From positions 10,131 through 26,875 of the forward strand of contig JALVLL010000180.1 of the NCBI GenBank assembly GCA_027027485.1: a stretch of 16,745 nt of DNA, in the 5' to 3' direction. The notes beneath the pieces are model-generated. The model ran no database searches. It saw only the letters and a program-made list of their open reading frames with translations, and was not told the origin of the DNA. The DNA comes from Candidatus Bipolaricaulota bacterium (lineage in GTDB: Bacteria; Bipolaricaulota; Bipolaricaulia; Bipolaricaulales; Bipolaricaulaceae). This document shows, piece by piece, positions 6,205 to 13,229 of this stretch (position 1 is the first letter of the stretch; each line of letters begins with the position of its first letter). The position numbers and the translations under genes were made by a program.

Positions 6205-6318
6205 CTATTTCTGCCTCTGTTTGTGTTTGGGGTTCACACAGATCACCCAGAGCCGCCCGTGGCGGCGGACCACCCTGCACTTCTCGCATCTCGGCTTCAC
6301 CGAGCTCCTTACCTTCAT
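6205..6318 (-). CDS. rpmJ: 50S ribosomal protein L36, zinc-binding form
   Basis: The 37-residue protein begins MKVRSSVKPRCEKCRVVRRH. It has Cys11, Cys14, Cys27 and His32, the zinc-ribbon ligands of the C+ form of L36. L36 is a small 23S rRNA-binding protein near the base of the L7/L12 stalk. ATG 6318 is five bases after the infA stop; the longer open frame to 6444 is read-through of infA in another frame and does not resemble L36. Position between infA and rpsM is the standard one. Confidence 0.96.
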   Translation of the reverse strand: MKVRSSVKPRCEKCRVVRRHGRLWVICVNPKHKQRQK

Positions 6319-6323
6319 CCTTC

Positions 6324-6542
6324 TCACCCCTCGCGGTATACGATGCGCCCCCGCGTCAGATCGTAAGGCGAAAACTCGCAGATCACCTTGTCGCCCACCA
6401 CCACCCTGATGAAATGCTTCCGCATCCTCCCCGAGATCACACACAGGGCCACCTGGCCGTTCTCGAGGCGCACCCGGAACATGGAATCGGGCAACGCCTC
6501 GATCACCTCACCTCGCATGCGGATAAGGTCCTTCTTCGGCAA
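6324..6542 (-). CDS. infA: Translation initiation factor IF-1, TTG start
   Basis: IF-1 occupies the 30S A site during initiation. The product is 72 residues, exactly the usual bacterial length, if the start is TTG 6542: M-PKKDLIRMRGEVIEALPD aligns with the canonical M-AKEDVIEVEGTVVEALPN. The OB fold continues with MFRVRLENGQVALCVISGRM, RKHFIRVVVGDKV and the ending SPYDLTRGRIVYREG. The first ATG (6521) would delete seven conserved N-terminal residues, and the upstream in-frame starts code for protein unlike IF-1. The gene starts 40 bases inside the end of map. Confidence 0.94.
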   Translation of the reverse strand: MPKKDLIRMRGEVIEALPDSMFRVRLENGQVALCVISGRMRKHFIRVVVGDKVICEFSPYDLTRGRIVYREG

Positions 6543-7321
6543 AACTCCTCCCAGATCCAACCCGTGAGGACCCGCGGCCCCTCCGGGGTCACGGCCACCA
6601 TCTCCTCGTAATGGACAGCGATCGAGCCCGACCTGGTCACGGCCGTCCAACCGTCGTCCCTGACGACCAGGGGCTCATCGTCGCCCTTCACCATGGGCTC
6701 GATACAAATAACCAACCCCGCCCGGAGCACCGGCCCCTTCCCCGGGGGGCCGAAGTTCAGGACCCGGGGGTCCTCGTGGAGTTCGCGCCCGATCCCGTGG
6801 CCGGTGTACTCCTTGACGACGTAATAGCCCGCCTCACGGACCGTGGATTCTATGGCATGGGAGATATCCGAGAGGCGACGCCCAATGGTAGCGAACCCAA
6901 CGGCCCTCTTCAAGGCATCCCGGGCCACCGCCATCATCCGCTCCGCTTCCTCCGATACCTCCCCTATCCCCACCGTGATGGCCGCGTCGGCATAGAACCC
7001 CTTCCTCACGAAACCGAGGTCCAGGGAGAGGACATCGCCCTCCCGGAGGACCCTCTCATCGGAGGGGATCCCGTGCACCACCTCCTCGTTCACCGAGGCG
7101 CAGAGGACGGAAGGGAAGGGGCGGCGGTGGAGCTCATCGGTGTAGCCCTTGAAGGCCGATTTGGCGCCGGCCTCCCGGATCCTACGCTCCGCCAGGCGCT
7201 CCAGCTCCCCCGTGGTGACGCCGGCCTGGGCCCTGAAGGAAAGCTCCACCAGGATATCGCGGAGGATATGGGCGTTCTCCTCCATGACGGCGAGCTCCCT
7301 CTCGGTCTTGAGGACGATCAT
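6503..7321 (-). CDS. map: Type I methionine aminopeptidase
   Basis: This enzyme removes the initiator Met from nascent proteins. The 272-residue protein has the pita-bread metal site: two Asp in SLDLGFVRKGFYADAAITVG, His in GHGIGRELHEDP, Glu in VICIEPMV and Glu in SIAVHYEEMVAVT. No N-terminal zinc or SH3 extension is present, so it is the short bacterial form. ATG 7321 overlaps the adk TGA as ATGA. The family usually ends near GPRVLT; here about 18 further residues (WIWEEFCRRRTLSACEVR) extend 40 bases into infA. Location after adk matches the spc operon of Bacillus and many other bacteria. Confidence 0.96.
   Translation of the reverse strand: MIVLKTERELAVMEENAHILRDILVELSFRAQAGVTTGELERLAERRIREAGAKSAFKGYTDELHRRPFPSVLCASVNEEVVHGIPSDERVLREGDVLSLDLGFVRKGFYADAAITVGIGEVSEEAERMMAVARDALKRAVGFATIGRRLSDISHAIESTVREAGYYVVKEYTGHGIGRELHEDPRVLNFGPPGKGPVLRAGLVICIEPMVKGDDEPLVVRDDGWTAVTRSGSIAVHYEEMVAVTPEGPRVLTGWIWEEFCRRRTLSACEVR
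6540..6552 (-). promoter_or_regulatory. Ribosome binding site and TTG start of infA
   Basis: GGGAGGAG (6545-6552) precedes TTG 6540-6542 by only two bases, or four bases if GGGAGG is taken as the pairing core. No ATG or GTG lies at a position giving a normal IF-1 N-terminus, so this strong but close Shine-Dalgarno decides the start. It is embedded in the map coding sequence. Confidence 0.8.
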
Positions 7322-7941
7322 CCCCTGATCGCCTCCGCGGCCTGGGAGAACACCTCGTCCGGGGATCTGGAGGCGTCGATCTCCCGGAGTATCCCCTGCT
7401 TTCGGTAGTAGTCGATGAGGGGCGCGGACTGCTCGAGGTAAACCCGGAAGCGCTTGCGGATCACCTCTTCCCGGTCATCGGGCCTCTGGTAGAGCTCGCC
7501 GCCGCACTTGTCGCATACCCCGGGGACCTTCGGTGGATTGGTGATGAGGTTGTAGTTGGCACCGCACTTCCTGCACACCCGGCGGGCGGAAAGCCTCCGC
7601 ACCACCTCCTCCTCGGGGATCTTGAGATAGAGGACGAGGTGGATGGGGACGATCTCCCTGAGGCCTTCCGCCTGGGAGATGGTGCGCGGGAATCCGTCGA
7701 AGAGGAAACAGTCCTTCGAGTCGCCCACCCGCTCCCGCACCATCCCCAGGATGACCTCGTCCGGGACGAGCTCCCCCCGTTCCATATAGCCCTTGGCGAG
7801 CCTCCCCAGCTCCGATCCCTTGGCCACCTCCTCCCGGAGGATATCCCCGGTGGAGATGTGCACGAACCCGAACTCCTCCACCAACCTGGACGCCAGCGTT
7901 CCCTTGCCCGCGCCGGGGGGACCAAGAAGGACTACGTTCAC
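7318..7941 (-). CDS. adk: Adenylate kinase with zinc-binding LID
   Basis: The 207-residue enzyme interconverts ATP, AMP and ADP. The P-loop GPPGAGKGT is at residues 7-15, followed by the AMP-binding HISTGDILRE and DGFPRTISQAE motifs. The LID (about 120-155) carries Cys123, Cys126, Cys143 and Cys146, the four-cysteine zinc site typical of Gram-positive and many thermophilic enzymes, then YQRPDDREEVIRKR. The start is GTG 7941, overlapping the secY TGA as GTGA; there is no ATG that preserves the P-loop. The much longer open frame to 9087 is the antisense-free shadow of secY and is not part of this protein. Confidence 0.97.
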   Translation of the reverse strand: MNVVLLGPPGAGKGTLASRLVEEFGFVHISTGDILREEVAKGSELGRLAKGYMERGELVPDEVILGMVRERVGDSKDCFLFDGFPRTISQAEGLREIVPIHLVLYLKIPEEEVVRRLSARRVCRKCGANYNLITNPPKVPGVCDKCGGELYQRPDDREEVIRKRFRVYLEQSAPLIDYYRKQGILREIDASRSPDEVFSQAAEAIRG

Positions 7942-9239
7942 CGCCGCCTCCCCAGGAAGGCCGCCCCGGCCCCCTTGATCAAGGACTCGTAGTGGTGCAT
8001 CACGAGGTGTGCCTCTATCTGCATGATGGTGTCGATCCCCACGCCCACCACGATGAGGAGCGAGGTGCCCCCGAGCCAGAACAGGGTCCCCGCGGCGACC
8101 CCGCTCACCGCTCCGACCACATACGGGAGGATCGCTATGGCCGCCAGGAACAACGCCCCCACCAAGAGGATCCGGTTGCTCACCTCCTGGAGGTAGGCGG
8201 CGGTGGGGGCACCGGGACGCACCCCGGGGATGAAGCCGCCGGCATCCCGGAGGTTCTTGGCGACATCGTCGGGGTCGAAGATGATGGCGGAGTAGAAGTA
8301 CGCGAAGAAGATGATGAGCACAACGTAGATCCCGAGGTAGAGCGGGTGGGGCGGGGAGAGGTAGCGGGCATAGGGTGCGGCGGCCGGAATCGCCTTCAGG
8401 ACCACCGAGGGAAGCTGCAGGATCGCCAGGGCGAAGATGATGGGGATGACCCCGCCCTGATTCACCCGGATGGGGAGCTGCGCAGAGTGCCCACCGTAGA
8501 TCCTGCGCCCGGCCGTCCTCTTGGCGTATTGAACGGTGATCTTGCGCTGGCCCTGCTGGAGGACCGTGGCCGCCGCGATCACCACTATGAACAGGGCCAG
8601 GAAGACGATGAGCCAAAGTGGGCTTATCCTCCCCTCGCGGATATCGGAGAAGATGCTGCCGAGGTAATAGGGGTAGCGGGCGATGATCCCGGCCATGATG
8701 ATCATTGAGATGCCGTTCCCGATGCCGTTTTCGGTGATGCGCTCGCCGATCCACATGAGGAACATGGTGCCGGTGGTCATCCCGATGATGGCGTTGAGGA
8801 AGAAGAAAATGGTGGGACGGGCGAAGCCGCTGTTCACGGCCAACATCGCATAGCCCACGGACATGATGGCCGCCATGCCCACCGTGCCCCAGCGGGTGTA
8901 CTTGGTGAGGATCTTCCGCCCCTCGCGGCCCTGCTGCTGGAGCTCCTTGAGCTTGGGAAAGACCGAGATGAGGAGCGACATGATGATGGAAACGTTGATG
9001 TAGGGGATCACCCCCAGGGCGAAGAGCGAGAAGTACCTCAGGCCTCCCCCGGTGAACATGGAGAGGAACTGGAAGAACCCGCCCCACATCCGGGAAAGGG
9101 CTTGGGAGAAGGCCTCGGTATCCACCCCGGGGACCGGGATATGGACGCCGATCCGGAAGACGGCGAGCATAAAAAGCGTATAGAGGATCCTCTGCCTCAG
9201 CTCCGGAACCGCGAAGACCCCTCTGATCCTCTCGAACAA
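7938..9239 (-). CDS. secY: Preprotein translocase subunit SecY, TTG start
   Basis: SecY forms the protein-conducting channel of the inner membrane. The 433-residue product has the family opening LFERIRGVFAVPELRQRIL, the GVHIPVPGVD segment at the first periplasmic loop, many hydrophobic helices compatible with ten transmembrane segments, and the conserved cytoplasmic region FDPDDVAKNLRDAGGFIPGV. I place the start at TTG 9239, one base after the rplO stop, because GAGGAGG lies six bases upstream and the resulting N-terminus matches M-FE...IPELR of other SecY proteins. The longest open frame (to 9338) would run through rplO and adds proline-rich sequence unlike SecY. The gene overlaps adk by four bases. 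Confidence 0.95.
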   Translation of the reverse strand: MFERIRGVFAVPELRQRILYTLFMLAVFRIGVHIPVPGVDTEAFSQALSRMWGGFFQFLSMFTGGGLRYFSLFALGVIPYINVSIIMSLLISVFPKLKELQQQGREGRKILTKYTRWGTVGMAAIMSVGYAMLAVNSGFARPTIFFFLNAIIGMTTGTMFLMWIGERITENGIGNGISMIIMAGIIARYPYYLGSIFSDIREGRISPLWLIVFLALFIVVIAAATVLQQGQRKITVQYAKRTAGRRIYGGHSAQLPIRVNQGGVIPIIFALAILQLPSVVLKAIPAAAPYARYLSPPHPLYLGIYVVLIIFFAYFYSAIIFDPDDVAKNLRDAGGFIPGVRPGAPTAAYLQEVSNRILLVGALFLAAIAILPYVVGAVSGVAAGTLFWLGGTSLLIVVGVGIDTIMQIEAHLVMHHYESLIKGAGAAFLGRRR

Positions 9240-9252
9240 CCTATACCTCCTC
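9237..9252 (-). promoter_or_regulatory. Ribosome binding site and TTG start of secY
   Basis: GAGGAGG (9246-9252) ends six bases before TTG 9237-9239, an ideal spacing. It lies within the last codons of rplO, whose TAG is at 9241-9243. No ATG or GTG near this point gives a SecY-like N-terminus. Confidence 0.8.
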
Positions 9253-9690
9253 GGCCACTCCCCCGGCGGCCTCGATCTTCTCCCTGGCCTTCTTGGAGAA
9301 CCTGTGGGCGCGGACGGTGAGGGCCTTGGTGAGCTCACCGTCCCCCAGGACCTTGAGACCGTCCTTCAGGTCCTTGACGATCCCCCGTTCCAGGAGCACC
9401 TCCGGGGTCACCACGTCCCCGGGCTCGAAGTACTTCTCCAAGGTCCCCACGTTGACGATGGCGTACTCGATCCGGAGGGGATTGTTGAAGCCCCTCTTGG
9501 GGAAGCGCATCCAGAACGGGGTCTGCCCTCCCTCAAAGGTGGGGGGAACTCCGCCGCCGGAGCGGGACTTCTGTCCCTTGGTCCCGCGGCCGGACTCGTG
9601 CCCCCCGTGACCGGAGCCGTATCCGCGGCCGACGCGTTTCCCGCGCTTTTTAGCCCCGGGGGTCGGCCTCAGGTTATGAAGGCCCAGCAT
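9241..9690 (-). CDS. rplO: 50S ribosomal protein L15
   Basis: L15 binds 23S rRNA and helps late 50S assembly. The 149-residue protein has the glycine/arginine-rich N-terminal extension LRPTPGAKKRGKRVGRGYG, then GSGHGGHESGRGTKGQKSRS and the globular part PPTFEGGQTPFWMRFPKRGF. ATG 9690 lies 17 bases inside the end of rpsE. Bacteria usually have rpmD (L30) between rpsE and rplO; here there is no space for it. The gene ends one base before the secY TTG. Confidence 0.96.
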   Translation of the reverse strand: MLGLHNLRPTPGAKKRGKRVGRGYGSGHGGHESGRGTKGQKSRSGGGVPPTFEGGQTPFWMRFPKRGFNNPLRIEYAIVNVGTLEKYFEPGDVVTPEVLLERGIVKDLKDGLKVLGDGELTKALTVRAHRFSKKAREKIEAAGGVAEEV

Positions 9691-10225
9691 CTTCTACCTC
9701 CGTCTTCTCCTCTTCCCTCTCGATCCCCAGGATCTCCTCCACGGGCCTGTCCCGGAGTTGGGCCACCTGCTCGGGGGTGCGCAGGCGGGAGAGGCCATCC
9801 AGGGCGGCCCGGGCCAGGTTCAAGGGGTTGGTGGAACCCAGGGCCTTGGTGAGTATATCCCGGATCCCCGCCGCCCGGCAGACCGCTCCAACGGTCCTGC
9901 CGGCGATGACACCGGTTCCCGGGTAAGCGGGCTTGAGCACCACCCTGGCGGCCTTGAACTCGCCCACGATCTCGTGGGGGATGGTCCCATCGACTACGGG
10001 GACCTCCACCATGTGACGCAGGGCGTCCCGGATCCCCTGCTGGATCGCCTGGGGGATCTCGATGGACTTCCCGATCCCTACCCCCACGTGGCCCTGGCCA
10101 TCGCCGGCCACCACCACGACGCGGAACTTCATCCGCTTGCCGCCCTTGGTGACCTTCCCCACCCGACGGATCTCTATCACTTCGTTGATGATCTTCTGCG
10201 GCTCCACATTTATCTGCCTCGGCAT
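9674..10225 (-). CDS. rpsE: 30S ribosomal protein S5
   Basis: S5 helps shape the mRNA entry side of the 30S subunit and translational fidelity. The 183-residue protein has the N-terminal double-stranded-RNA-binding domain (EIRRVGKVTKGGKRMKFRVV, then VAGDGQGHVGVGIGKSIEIP) and the C-terminal domain with PGTGVIAGRTVGAVCRAAGI and SNP-like GSTNPLNLARA. A short acidic tail (EREEEKTEVEDAGPS) lies beyond the core. It starts one base after the rplR stop and overlaps rplO by 17 bases. Confidence 0.97.
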   Translation of the reverse strand: MPRQINVEPQKIINEVIEIRRVGKVTKGGKRMKFRVVVVAGDGQGHVGVGIGKSIEIPQAIQQGIRDALRHMVEVPVVDGTIPHEIVGEFKAARVVLKPAYPGTGVIAGRTVGAVCRAAGIRDILTKALGSTNPLNLARAALDGLSRLRTPEQVAQLRDRPVEEILGIEREEEKTEVEDAGPS

Positions 10226-10226
10226 A

Positions 10227-10604
10227 TCAGAACTCCAATCCCTCCTCCCTGGCGGCCTCGGCCAGGGCCTTGACCTTGCCGTGGTAGGGGTAACCCCCCC
10301 GGTCGAAGACCACCTTGCGGATCCCCTTCTCCAGGGCCCGGCGGGCGATCAGCTTCCCCACCTCCCGGGCCGCCTCGATGTTATCGGAGCGGATCTTCTC
10401 GCGGAGCTCCGGGTCCAGGGTGGAGGCCGCCACCAGGGTCCTGGAGCCTTGGGGCGGCGAGTCGTCGATGATCTGGGCATAGATGTGCCGGAGGGACTTG
10501 AAGACGAAGAGCCTCGGCCTCTCCGGGGTGCCCGAGACCTTCTTGCGCACCCTACGGTGGCGGATCTTACGGCGTTCATTGCGGCTTAGGCCCCTGGTTT
10601 TCAT
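10227..10604 (-). CDS. rplR: 50S ribosomal protein L18
   Basis: L18 binds 5S rRNA with L5 and anchors it in the central protuberance. The 125-residue protein shows RNERRKIRHRRVRKKVSG, RPRLFVFKSLRHIYAQIID, a DNIEAAREVGKLIARRALEKG helix and the ending FDRGGYPYHGKVKALAEAAR, all typical. ATG 10604 overlaps the rplF TGA as ATGA. Confidence 0.97.
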   Translation of the reverse strand: MKTRGLSRNERRKIRHRRVRKKVSGTPERPRLFVFKSLRHIYAQIIDDSPPQGSRTLVAASTLDPELREKIRSDNIEAAREVGKLIARRALEKGIRKVVFDRGGYPYHGKVKALAEAAREEGLEF

Positions 10605-11146
10605 CCCGCCTTCACCCCCGCCTTGCCCGGCCTGAGCCTCACCACCTCATCGGCGTAGCGGATGCCCTTGCCATGGTAGGGGTCCGGCGGCCTGAACCGG
10701 CGGATGTCCGCGGCCACCTGCCCCACCCGCTGCTTGTCGATGCCGCGCACGATGATGGTGTTGTCCTTGACCTCCACCTCCACGTCGTCCGGAACCCGGA
10801 ACTTGACGGGGTGGGAGAAACCGAGCTCCATCACCAGGGTCTTCCCCTCCATCCGGGCTTTATACCCCATCCCCTGGATGAGGAGCCTCTGCTCCCACTT
10901 CTCCTTCACGCCCCGGACCATGTTGGCGATGAGGGCCCGATAGAGGCCGTGACGGGCGCGATAAGGGGCCCGGTCGCCCTTCCGGCGCACTCGGACCTCC
11001 CCCTCGGCCACTTCGATCTCCACGAACTCCGGTTCGTAGCGCATCTCCAGGCTCCCCAGGGGGCCCTTGACGAGGACGCGGTCACCCTCCACTTTCACCT
11101 CGACCCCCTCGGGTATGGGTATCGGCCGCTTCCCTATCTTGGACAT
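10601..11146 (-). CDS. rplF: 50S ribosomal protein L6
   Basis: L6 binds 23S rRNA near the sarcin-ricin loop and the factor-binding site. The 181-residue protein contains two L6 repeats: the first opens MSKIGKRPIPIPEGVEVKVE with LVKGPLGSLEM, the second contains MGYKARMEGKTLVMELGFSH and IIVRGIDKQRVGQVAADIR. It ends with the conserved RPPDPYHGKGIRYADE and a short basic tail. It lies nine bases after rpsH and overlaps rplR by four. Confidence 0.97.
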   Translation of the reverse strand: MSKIGKRPIPIPEGVEVKVEGDRVLVKGPLGSLEMRYEPEFVEIEVAEGEVRVRRKGDRAPYRARHGLYRALIANMVRGVKEKWEQRLLIQGMGYKARMEGKTLVMELGFSHPVKFRVPDDVEVEVKDNTIIVRGIDKQRVGQVAADIRRFRPPDPYHGKGIRYADEVVRLRPGKAGVKAG

Positions 11147-11155
11147 GTTCCCACC

Positions 11156-11563
11156 TCACCAGACCTCACAGATGAGCTCGCCGCCGATGTGGCGCTTGCG
11201 CGCCTCCCTGTCGGTCATGACCCCTTGGTTGGTGGAGAGGATGGCGATCCCGAGGCCGGCCCTCACCTTCGGGATCTCATCGGCTCCCACATAGACCCTC
11301 CGGGAGGGCTTGGATACCCGCCGCATCCCGGTGATGGCCGGGACCCAATGCCTGGTCCCCGCCTTCTTGTACTTGAGGTGGATGCGGAGCACCGGATAGG
11401 AGCCCTCCCGTTTCACCTCGTAATCCTGGATGAACCCCTCCTCCTTCAGGATCCGGGCGATGGCCTCGAGCATCTTGGAGGAGGGCATCTCTACGGCGTC
11501 CTTCCTACGCATGATGGCGTTCCTGATGCGCGCGAGCATGTCGGCAATCGGGTCGTTGACCAT
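11156..11563 (-). CDS. rpsH: 30S ribosomal protein S8
   Basis: S8 is a primary 16S rRNA binder and, in E. coli, the repressor of the spc operon. The 135-residue product starts MVNDPIADMLARIRNAIMRR and ends with GVMTDREARKRHIGGELICE plus VW, matching family ends. I use ATG 11563; GAGGTG lies six bases upstream and overlaps an in-frame GTG (11572) that would add three residues. A longer open frame to 11695 is rpsN in another frame. The gap after rpsN is 14 bases. Confidence 0.97.
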   Translation of the reverse strand: MVNDPIADMLARIRNAIMRRKDAVEMPSSKMLEAIARILKEEGFIQDYEVKREGSYPVLRIHLKYKKAGTRHWVPAITGMRRVSKPSRRVYVGADEIPKVRAGLGIAILSTNQGVMTDREARKRHIGGELICEVW

Positions 11564-11577
11564 GGCGCTCACCTCGC

Positions 11578-11763
11578 TCACCAGCTCGCCTTCTTCACGC
11601 CGGGGATCTCCCCCTCCAGGGCCATCTTGCGGAAGCAGAGCCTGCAGATCCCGAAATCGCGGATATACCCCCTCGGCCGGCCACAGAGCTGGCACCGGTT
11701 GCGCTTGCGCACCTTGAACTTCGGGGGCCTCTTGGCCTTCTCGATAAGCGCCTTCCTCGCCAT
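11578..11763 (-). CDS. rpsN: 30S ribosomal protein S14, zinc-binding short form
   Basis: The 61-residue protein is the short (type Z) S14: MARKALIEKAKRPPKFKVRK, then Cys24, Cys27, Cys40 and Cys43 as zinc ligands, and the ending IPGVKKASW. S14 sits in the 30S head. GGAGGGAGG directly precedes ATG 11763. It lies eight bases after rplE. Confidence 0.97.
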   Translation of the reverse strand: MARKALIEKAKRPPKFKVRKRNRCQLCGRPRGYIRDFGICRLCFRKMALEGEIPGVKKASW

Positions 11764-11771
11764 CCTCCCTC

Positions 11772-12305
11772 CTAGTTCTCCCGGAAGGGGCACCCCAGGG
11801 CCTTCAGGAGCGCGTACGCCTCCCGGTCGGTTTTCGCGGTGGTGACGATGATGATATCCATCCCCTGGGGCTGGACCACGTCGTCGTAGGTGACCTCCGG
11901 GAAGACCAGCTGGTCCGGTATCCCCAGGGAGTAGTTGCCCCGGCCATCGAAGGAATCCGGTGATACCCCCTTGAAGTCCCTGAGGGCCGGGAGGACCACG
12001 TTGAAGAGCTTGTTCAGGAATTCGTAGGCCCTTTCCTTCCTCAGGGTGACCTTGCACCCGATGGGGTCCCCTTTGCGGATCTTGAAGTCGGAGATGGACC
12101 TCTTGGCCCGGGTCACCACCGGCCACTGGCCGGTGATCTGGGCCAGGTTCTTCATGGCCCCCTCCAGGACTTTGGGGTCGTCGTGCTTGCCCACCCCCAT
12201 GTTCACCACGACCTTCTCGATCCGGGGGACCTGCATCGGGTTCTTGTACCCGAGCTCCTTCATCAGCTGCGGCACGATCTCCTTCCTGTATTTCTCGTAC
12301 AACAT
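11772..12305 (-). CDS. rplE: 50S ribosomal protein L5
   Basis: L5 binds 5S rRNA and contacts P-site tRNA. The 177-residue product has YRKEIVPQLMKELGYKN, VPRIEKVVVNMGVG, the RAKRSISDFKIRKGDPIGCK region and VALPALRDFKGVS-like and DIIIVTTAKTDREAYALLKA segments. I use ATG 12305, giving MLYEKYRKEIVPQLM, close to the usual MNRLKEKYLKEVVP. GTG 12326 is in frame but would overlap rplX by 20 bases and add a non-family start. The ATG comes one base after the rplX stop with no clear Shine-Dalgarno, so translation is probably coupled. Confidence 0.96.
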   Translation of the reverse strand: MLYEKYRKEIVPQLMKELGYKNPMQVPRIEKVVVNMGVGKHDDPKVLEGAMKNLAQITGQWPVVTRAKRSISDFKIRKGDPIGCKVTLRKERAYEFLNKLFNVVLPALRDFKGVSPDSFDGRGNYSLGIPDQLVFPEVTYDDVVQPQGMDIIIVTTAKTDREAYALLKALGCPFREN

Positions 12306-12306
12306 C

Positions 12307-12615
12307 TCAGTCGAAGGTCGCCCCACACTTCTTGCACTGGCGCCTTTTCCTCCCCTCCACGATGGCGTAGCCGATCCGGGTAGGGGTGCTGCACTCCGGG
12401 CAGATGACCTTGACGTTGGAGATGTGGATGGGCGCCTCGCGCTTGATGATCCCCGGCTCCCGGATGGTGAGGGTGGGGCGTTGGTGTTTGGTCACGATGT
12501 TCACGCCCTCCACCAATACCCGGTTCCTGTCGGGGTAGACCACGAGGACCTTGCCGATCTTGCCCTTGTCGTCGCCGGAGATCACCATGACGCGGTCGCC
12601 CTTCTTGACCTTCAT
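12307..12615 (-). CDS. rplX: 50S ribosomal protein L24 with C-terminal zinc ribbon
   Basis: L24 starts assembly of the large subunit. The 102-residue protein has an N-terminal KOW motif (KKGDRVMVISGDDKGKIGKV) and the family segment VEGVNIVTKHQRP. The C-terminal part has Cys72, Cys75, Cys94 and Cys97 in CPEC and CKKC pairs, the zinc-ribbon form also known from Thermus; many bacteria have lost these cysteines. ATG 12615 shares a base with the rplN stop (TGATG). Confidence 0.97.
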   Translation of the reverse strand: MKVKKGDRVMVISGDDKGKIGKVLVVYPDRNRVLVEGVNIVTKHQRPTLTIREPGIIKREAPIHISNVKVICPECSTPTRIGYAIVEGRKRRQCKKCGATFD

Positions 12616-12977
12616 CAGACCACCTCCGGCGCGAGGGATATGATCCGCATCATCCCCAGCTCCCTGAGCTCCCGGGCCACGGGCCCGAACACCCTGGTCC
12701 CGATGGGCTGCAGGTTCTTGTCCACCAGCACCGCGGCGTTATCGTCGAAGCGGATGGTGGACCCGTCGGAGCGGCGGTAAGCCGCCCGGGTCCTCACGAT
12801 CACCGCCCTAACGATGTCGCCCTTCTCGAGGTCGGCCGTAGGGATCCTCTTCTGGACCGATCCCACGATGATATCGCCGATCCTTCCCACCCGCTTCTTG
12901 CCCAGTATCTGGATGCACTTTATCACCCGGGCGCCGGAGTTATCCGCCACGATGAGTTTCGTCTCGGGCCGGATCAT
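12615..12977 (-). CDS. rplN: 50S ribosomal protein L14
   Basis: L14 lies at the 30S interface near the factor-binding region. The 120-residue protein is near full length: MIRPETKLIVADNSGARVIK, GSVQKRIPTADLEKGDIVRA, the signature RFDDNAAVLVDKNLQPIGTR, and the ending MRIISLAPEVV. ATG 12977 follows the rpsQ stop by three bases. Confidence 0.97.
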   Translation of the reverse strand: MIRPETKLIVADNSGARVIKCIQILGKKRVGRIGDIIVGSVQKRIPTADLEKGDIVRAVIVRTRAAYRRSDGSTIRFDDNAAVLVDKNLQPIGTRVFGPVARELRELGMMRIISLAPEVV

Positions 12978-12980
12978 GGT

Positions 12981-13229
12981 TCATCCCCCCTCAGCTCGCC
13001 GCAGTATCTCCACCAGCCGCCAGCGCTTGAGCTTAGAGAGGGGGCGCGTCTCCTCGATGAGGACGATGTCCCCCACCTTGGCCTCCTCGCGCTCGTCGTG
13101 CACGTAGTACTTCTTCCGGCGCTTCACGTGTTTGTGGAAGCGCGGGTGCTCGTAGAGGCTCTCCTCCAGGACCACGATGGTCTTCTGCATCTTATCGGAG
13201 ACCACTTTGCCGATCCTGCGTTTACGCAC
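12981..13229 (-). CDS. rpsQ: 30S ribosomal protein S17, GTG start
   Basis: S17 is an OB-fold primary 16S rRNA binder. The 82-residue protein has GKVVSDKMQKTIVVLEE, the YVHDEREEAKVGDIVLIEET region and RPLSKLKRWRLVEIL. The start is GTG 13229, giving MRKRRIGKVVSDKM; GGAGGGGAG lies just upstream within rpmC. It overlaps the rpmC end by eight bases. No ATG gives a complete N-terminus. Confidence 0.95.
   Translation of the reverse strand: MRKRRIGKVVSDKMQKTIVVLEESLYEHPRFHKHVKRRKKYYVHDEREEAKVGDIVLIEETRPLSKLKRWRLVEILRRAEGG

Noticed and set aside
7318..9087. A 589-codon minus-strand frame suggesting a fusion upstream of adenylate kinase
   Set aside because: Only the part after GTG 7941 is adenylate kinase. 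The upstream portion is secY read in the wrong frame and is low-complexity.
10673..11845. A 390-codon plus-strand open frame opposite rplF, rpsH and rpsN
   Set aside because: It runs antisense to well-recognised ribosomal proteins, its protein is rich in His, Pro, Gly and Leu as expected from GC-rich antisense sequence, and it resembles no family I know.
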